A stretch of 15,587 bases of DNA. It comes from Bacteroidota bacterium (lineage in GTDB: Bacteria; Bacteroidota; Bacteroidia; CAIKAF01). The translations under genes were made by a program, and so were the position numbers. The notes beneath the pieces are model-generated. The model was not told the DNA's origin. It saw only the letters and a program-made list of their open reading frames with translations, and ran no database searches. The DNA is taken from the NCBI GenBank assembly GCA_023432985.1, contig JAEZEQ010000072.1, forward strand, positions 1-15,587. The letters are read 5' to 3'. Below are positions 13,914 to 15,587 of this stretch, piece after piece; within the stretch, counting starts at the first letter, position 1, and every line of letters begins with the position of its first letter.

Positions 13914-14426
13914 ATGCAAGCCAAAAGTCCCCGTGAATCCTTGACCGTTCAAACCGAAATTGTATTACCCAATGATACCAATACCCTGGGGAATTTATTT
14001 GGAGGCCGGCTTATGTTATGGATGGATATTGTGGCGGCTATATCGGCTCAAAGGCATTGTAGGCAGATTGTGGTTACGGCTTCTGTAAATAATGTATCTT
14101 TTAATCACCCCATTAAGCTGGCCGATATTGTGACTCTTGAGGCCAAAGTTTCTCGTGCATTTACGAGCAGTATGGAGGTTATAATCGACGTCTTTGTCGA
14201 ACATCATAAAACCGGAGAGAAGGTGAAATGCAATGAGGCTATTTATACCTTTGTTGCCGTAGATCAAATGGGTGCAACGGTGCAGGTGCCCCAAATTATT
14301 CCCGAAACGGAATTAGAGAAAGTTCGTTTTGAAGCCGCATTGAGACGAAAGCAATTGAGCCTGATTCTCGCCGGGAAAATGAAACCCAGCGAAGCAAGCG
14401 AATTACGCAAACTTTTCGGAGAATAA
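13914..14426 (+). CDS. Acyl-CoA thioesterase (hotdog fold, YciA/ACOT type)
   Basis: The 170-residue product has a single hotdog domain with the family signature NDTNTLGNLFGGRLMLWMDIVAA, including the likely catalytic N23 and D38. VTASVNNVSFNHPIKLADIV forms the CoA-binding strand region, with AIYTFVAVD at the end of the sheet. After the domain an unusually helical charged tail (about residues 130-170) ends with GKMKPSEASELRKLFG. The enzymes hydrolyse acyl-CoA to fatty acid and CoA in the cytoplasm; chain-length preference is not predictable. It has its own promoter and is followed by gcvH 60 bp downstream. Confidence 0.92.
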   Translation: MQAKSPRESLTVQTEIVLPNDTNTLGNLFGGRLMLWMDIVAAISAQRHCRQIVVTASVNNVSFNHPIKLADIVTLEAKVSRAFTSSMEVIIDVFVEHHKTGEKVKCNEAIYTFVAVDQMGATVQVPQIIPETELEKVRFEAALRRKQLSLILAGKMKPSEASELRKLFGE

Positions 14427-14460
14427 TAACCCGCAATTTTTTAAAATTCGTATAAACTTG

Positions 14461-14468
14461 TACATTTA
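14461..14468 (+). promoter_or_regulatory. Possible -7 element of gcvH
   Basis: TACATTTA differs from TAnnTTTG in the last base and lies 18 bp before ATG 14487. Only a T-run occupies the -33 position. AGGAAG immediately precedes the ATG but is too close for a standard Shine-Dalgarno. Confidence 0.3.
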
Positions 14469-14486
14469 CCGCAAAATAACAGGAAG

Positions 14487-14867
14487 ATGAATATACCAGA
14501 AAACTTACGTTACTCTAAAGATCATGAATGGGTCAGAGTAGAAGGCGATATCGCTTTTATCGGGATTACTGAATTTGCACAAGGCGAGTTGGGCGATATT
14601 GTTTTTGTAGAAATTGAAACAGAAGGTAAAACGCTAGATGCCAACGAAATTTTCGGATCGGTGGAAGCCGTAAAAACCGTCTCTAATTTATATATGCCTG
14701 TTGCGGCAGAAGTGTTGGAAGTGAATCCCGCCCTCGCCGATGCACCCGAACTGGTAAATCAAGATCCTTATAACCAAGGATGGATGGTTAAGGTCAAAAT
14801 TCAGAATATAGCCGACTTGGATCAATTGCTCACCGCGGATGCATATGCATCTTTAATCGGAGCATAA
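14487..14867 (+). CDS. gcvH: Glycine cleavage system H protein
   Basis: The 126-residue product is a full-length GcvH. It has the start IPENLRYSKDHEWVRVEGD, GITEFAQGELGDIVFVE in the middle, and the lipoylation motif GSVEAVKTVSNLYMPVAAEV with lipoyl-lysine K63. NPALADAPELVNQDPYNQGWM follows, as in canonical H proteins. It shuttles the aminomethyl group between the P, T and L proteins in glycine oxidation. No other gcv gene is in the window. The VanZ-family gene starts 3 bp after its stop. Confidence 0.97.
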   Translation: MNIPENLRYSKDHEWVRVEGDIAFIGITEFAQGELGDIVFVEIETEGKTLDANEIFGSVEAVKTVSNLYMPVAAEVLEVNPALADAPELVNQDPYNQGWMVKVKIQNIADLDQLLTADAYASLIGA

Positions 14868-14870
14868 TTC

Positions 14871-15254
14871 ATGTTTTGGCAGCATGGTATCTTGCCTTTT
14901 TTTTGGGCATTGGGGATACTGATTCTCTGCCTGATGCCGGCTTCTGATTTTCCAAATAGCACTATAAACGGTATGGATAAAATTGTCCATGCCGTTCTTT
15001 TTTGTGTATTGGCCTTTTTGATGCATACTTTTTTTCAAAGACAATATACAGTTGCTTTTCTTCGTTCTAAGCCCATGGAAGCGACTTTGAGCTTTTGTGT
15101 TTTTTTTGGAGCTTTTATTGAACTTTTACAAGCTTCGTTTGTAGTAAACAGAAATGGAGATTTGGTCGACTTATTGGCTGATATTGCAGGAGTGGGAATT
15201 GGATTATTGTTGTTTAGATGGGTGCACGGGAAATTTGTTTATGTGCGGCAATAA
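14871..15254 (+). CDS. VanZ-family membrane protein
   Basis: The 127-residue product has four predicted membrane segments (about residues 5-22, 37-54, 70-88 and 102-118). Polar signatures of VanZ-like proteins are present: MDKIVHAVLF near residue 35, E84 and Q87 in FIELLQ, and RNGDLVDLLADIAGVGIG. The founding VanZ confers low-level teicoplanin resistance, but most relatives, including the short Bacteroidota form, have no known role, and resistance should not be inferred. The ATG is 3 bp after the gcvH stop, so the two are cotranscribed. Confidence 0.88.
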   Translation: MFWQHGILPFFWALGILILCLMPASDFPNSTINGMDKIVHAVLFCVLAFLMHTFFQRQYTVAFLRSKPMEATLSFCVFFGAFIELLQASFVVNRNGDLVDLLADIAGVGIGLLLFRWVHGKFVYVRQ

Positions 15255-15309
15255 TCCCGGTTTTTATTTGGCTTTGTCGGATTAATTCGCCCAAAATAGT
15301 TTTTTTTAA

Positions 15310-15339
15310 TTTGTATTTCAAAAAAGCATAATATATTTA
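15310..15339 (+). promoter_or_regulatory. Promoter of the TonB gene
   Basis: TTTG (15310-15313) and TATATTTA (15332-15339) are 18 bp apart; the -7 element has one mismatch at its last base. The leader before ATG 15363 would be about 17 bases. The rest of 15255-15309 contains a weak 6-bp inverted repeat (TAATCC 15252-15257, GGATTA 15279-15284) and an 8-T run at 15300-15307, possibly a poor terminator for the gcvH-VanZ unit. Confidence 0.5.
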
Positions 15340-15362
15340 CAACCGCAAATTTTATTTGTAAC

Positions 15363-15587
15363 ATGAGTCTGAATAATAAAAATAACGCAAGTATAGCTAA
15401 ACAAAGACCCCTGTTTTTTGCAGTGGGTTTGGTTGTTGCGCTGTCTTTTCTTTTAATTGCCTTCGAATGGAGAAGTTTCAAAGAGGCAATTAGAGAAGTG
15501 GCCAATCAAGTGGTTGAGCTTGGCCCTATTGAAGAAATTATGCCGATAGTTATTCCTCCGCCACCCCCAACTACTACTCCGCCACCC
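15363..15587 (+). CDS. TonB-family energy transducer, N-terminal part (3' partial)
   Basis: The frame is open from ATG 15363 to the window end (75 codons). The product has a polar basic N-terminus (MSLNNKNNASIAKQRP), one membrane segment at about residues 16-34 (PLFFAVGLVVALSFLLIAFEW), a short linker, and then a proline-rich stretch (VIPPPPPTTTPPP) that continues past the window edge. This is the standard start of a Bacteroidota TonB, which couples the proton motive force to outer-membrane receptors. The diagnostic C-terminal domain is not in the window, so the call rests on the topology and proline region. Confidence 0.8.
   Translation, partial: MSLNNKNNASIAKQRPLFFAVGLVVALSFLLIAFEWRSFKEAIREVANQVVELGPIEEIMPIVIPPPPPTTTPPP

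Noticed and set aside
14871..15254. Glycopeptide resistance inferred from the VanZ-family gene
   Set aside because: No vanA, vanH, vanX or vanRS genes are present, and short VanZ-like proteins next to gcvH are housekeeping-type in this phylum as far as I know.
15252..15307. A terminator after the VanZ-family gene (TAATCC/GGATTA plus a T-run)
   Set aside because: The loop is 21 bases and the T-run starts 15 bases past the stem, which does not fit a rho-independent terminator well.
15239..15505. A minus-strand open frame of 88 codons opposite the TonB gene
   Set aside because: It is opposite the TonB start and the promoter, has no recognisable domain, and the TonB reading explains the sequence.
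1..15587. A defence system, CRISPR array, prophage or insertion sequence
   Set aside because: I saw no direct-repeat arrays, transposase, integrase, phage or toxin-antitoxin signatures, and every long reading frame fits a chromosomal gene.

Overview
The window reads as ordinary chromosomal DNA from a member of the Bacteroidota. Three things point there. First, the gene content: a PorW/SprE-type lipoprotein of the type IX secretion and gliding system, a DUF4837-type C-terminus, an Ig-like (Big_5) lipoprotein, a LytS/LytTR pair, AtpZ and a bactofilin. Second, the promoters: many genes are preceded by the phylum's -7 element TAnnTTTG, often with TTTG 18-20 bp upstream. Third, Shine-Dalgarno sequences are weak and the DNA is AT-rich. 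The order within the phylum cannot be fixed from the sequence alone. I see no mobile element, CRISPR array, rRNA or tRNA.

Layout. 1-162 is the 3' end of a DUF4837-like gene on +. 163-930 (-) is an unrecognised exported protein that converges on it. 996-3847 (+) holds comF, a free methionine-(R)-sulfoxide reductase with its own promoter, and an Ig-like lipoprotein coupled to the reductase by an ATGA overlap. 3914-7326 (+) holds a TetR regulator, a LytS-type histidine kinase overlapping (ATGA) its LytTR response regulator, and a TIGR01777 epimerase one base later. 7379-8668 (+) is an exported alpha/beta hydrolase with its own promoter.

From 8662 to 13747 all genes are on -. Read in transcription order they are: rpmH (own promoter and a strong terminator); then porW/sprE, bactofilin, atpZ and dtd, packed as one likely operon; then an OmpH/Skp-like periplasmic chaperone with its own promoter and terminator; then a 6-pyruvoyl/6-carboxytetrahydropterin synthase with its own promoter. 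From 13914 the window returns to +: an acyl-CoA thioesterase, gcvH, a VanZ-family membrane protein 3 bp later, and the start of a TonB gene cut by the window end.

Functional themes are envelope biogenesis (OmpH, PorW, bactofilin, lipoproteins, TonB), repair and quality control (fRMsr, Dtd), one-carbon and cofactor metabolism (GcvH, PTPS/QueD) and a two-component regulatory cassette. I found no evidence of a new multi-gene system. The observations worth a second look are regulatory or structural: a non-ATG start for porW, an inverted repeat before the kinase, mirrored -7 boxes between rpmH and the thioesterase gene, very short or absent leaders on msrC and possibly comF, and an AtpZ gene away from the ATP synthase genes and overlapping the bactofilin gene.
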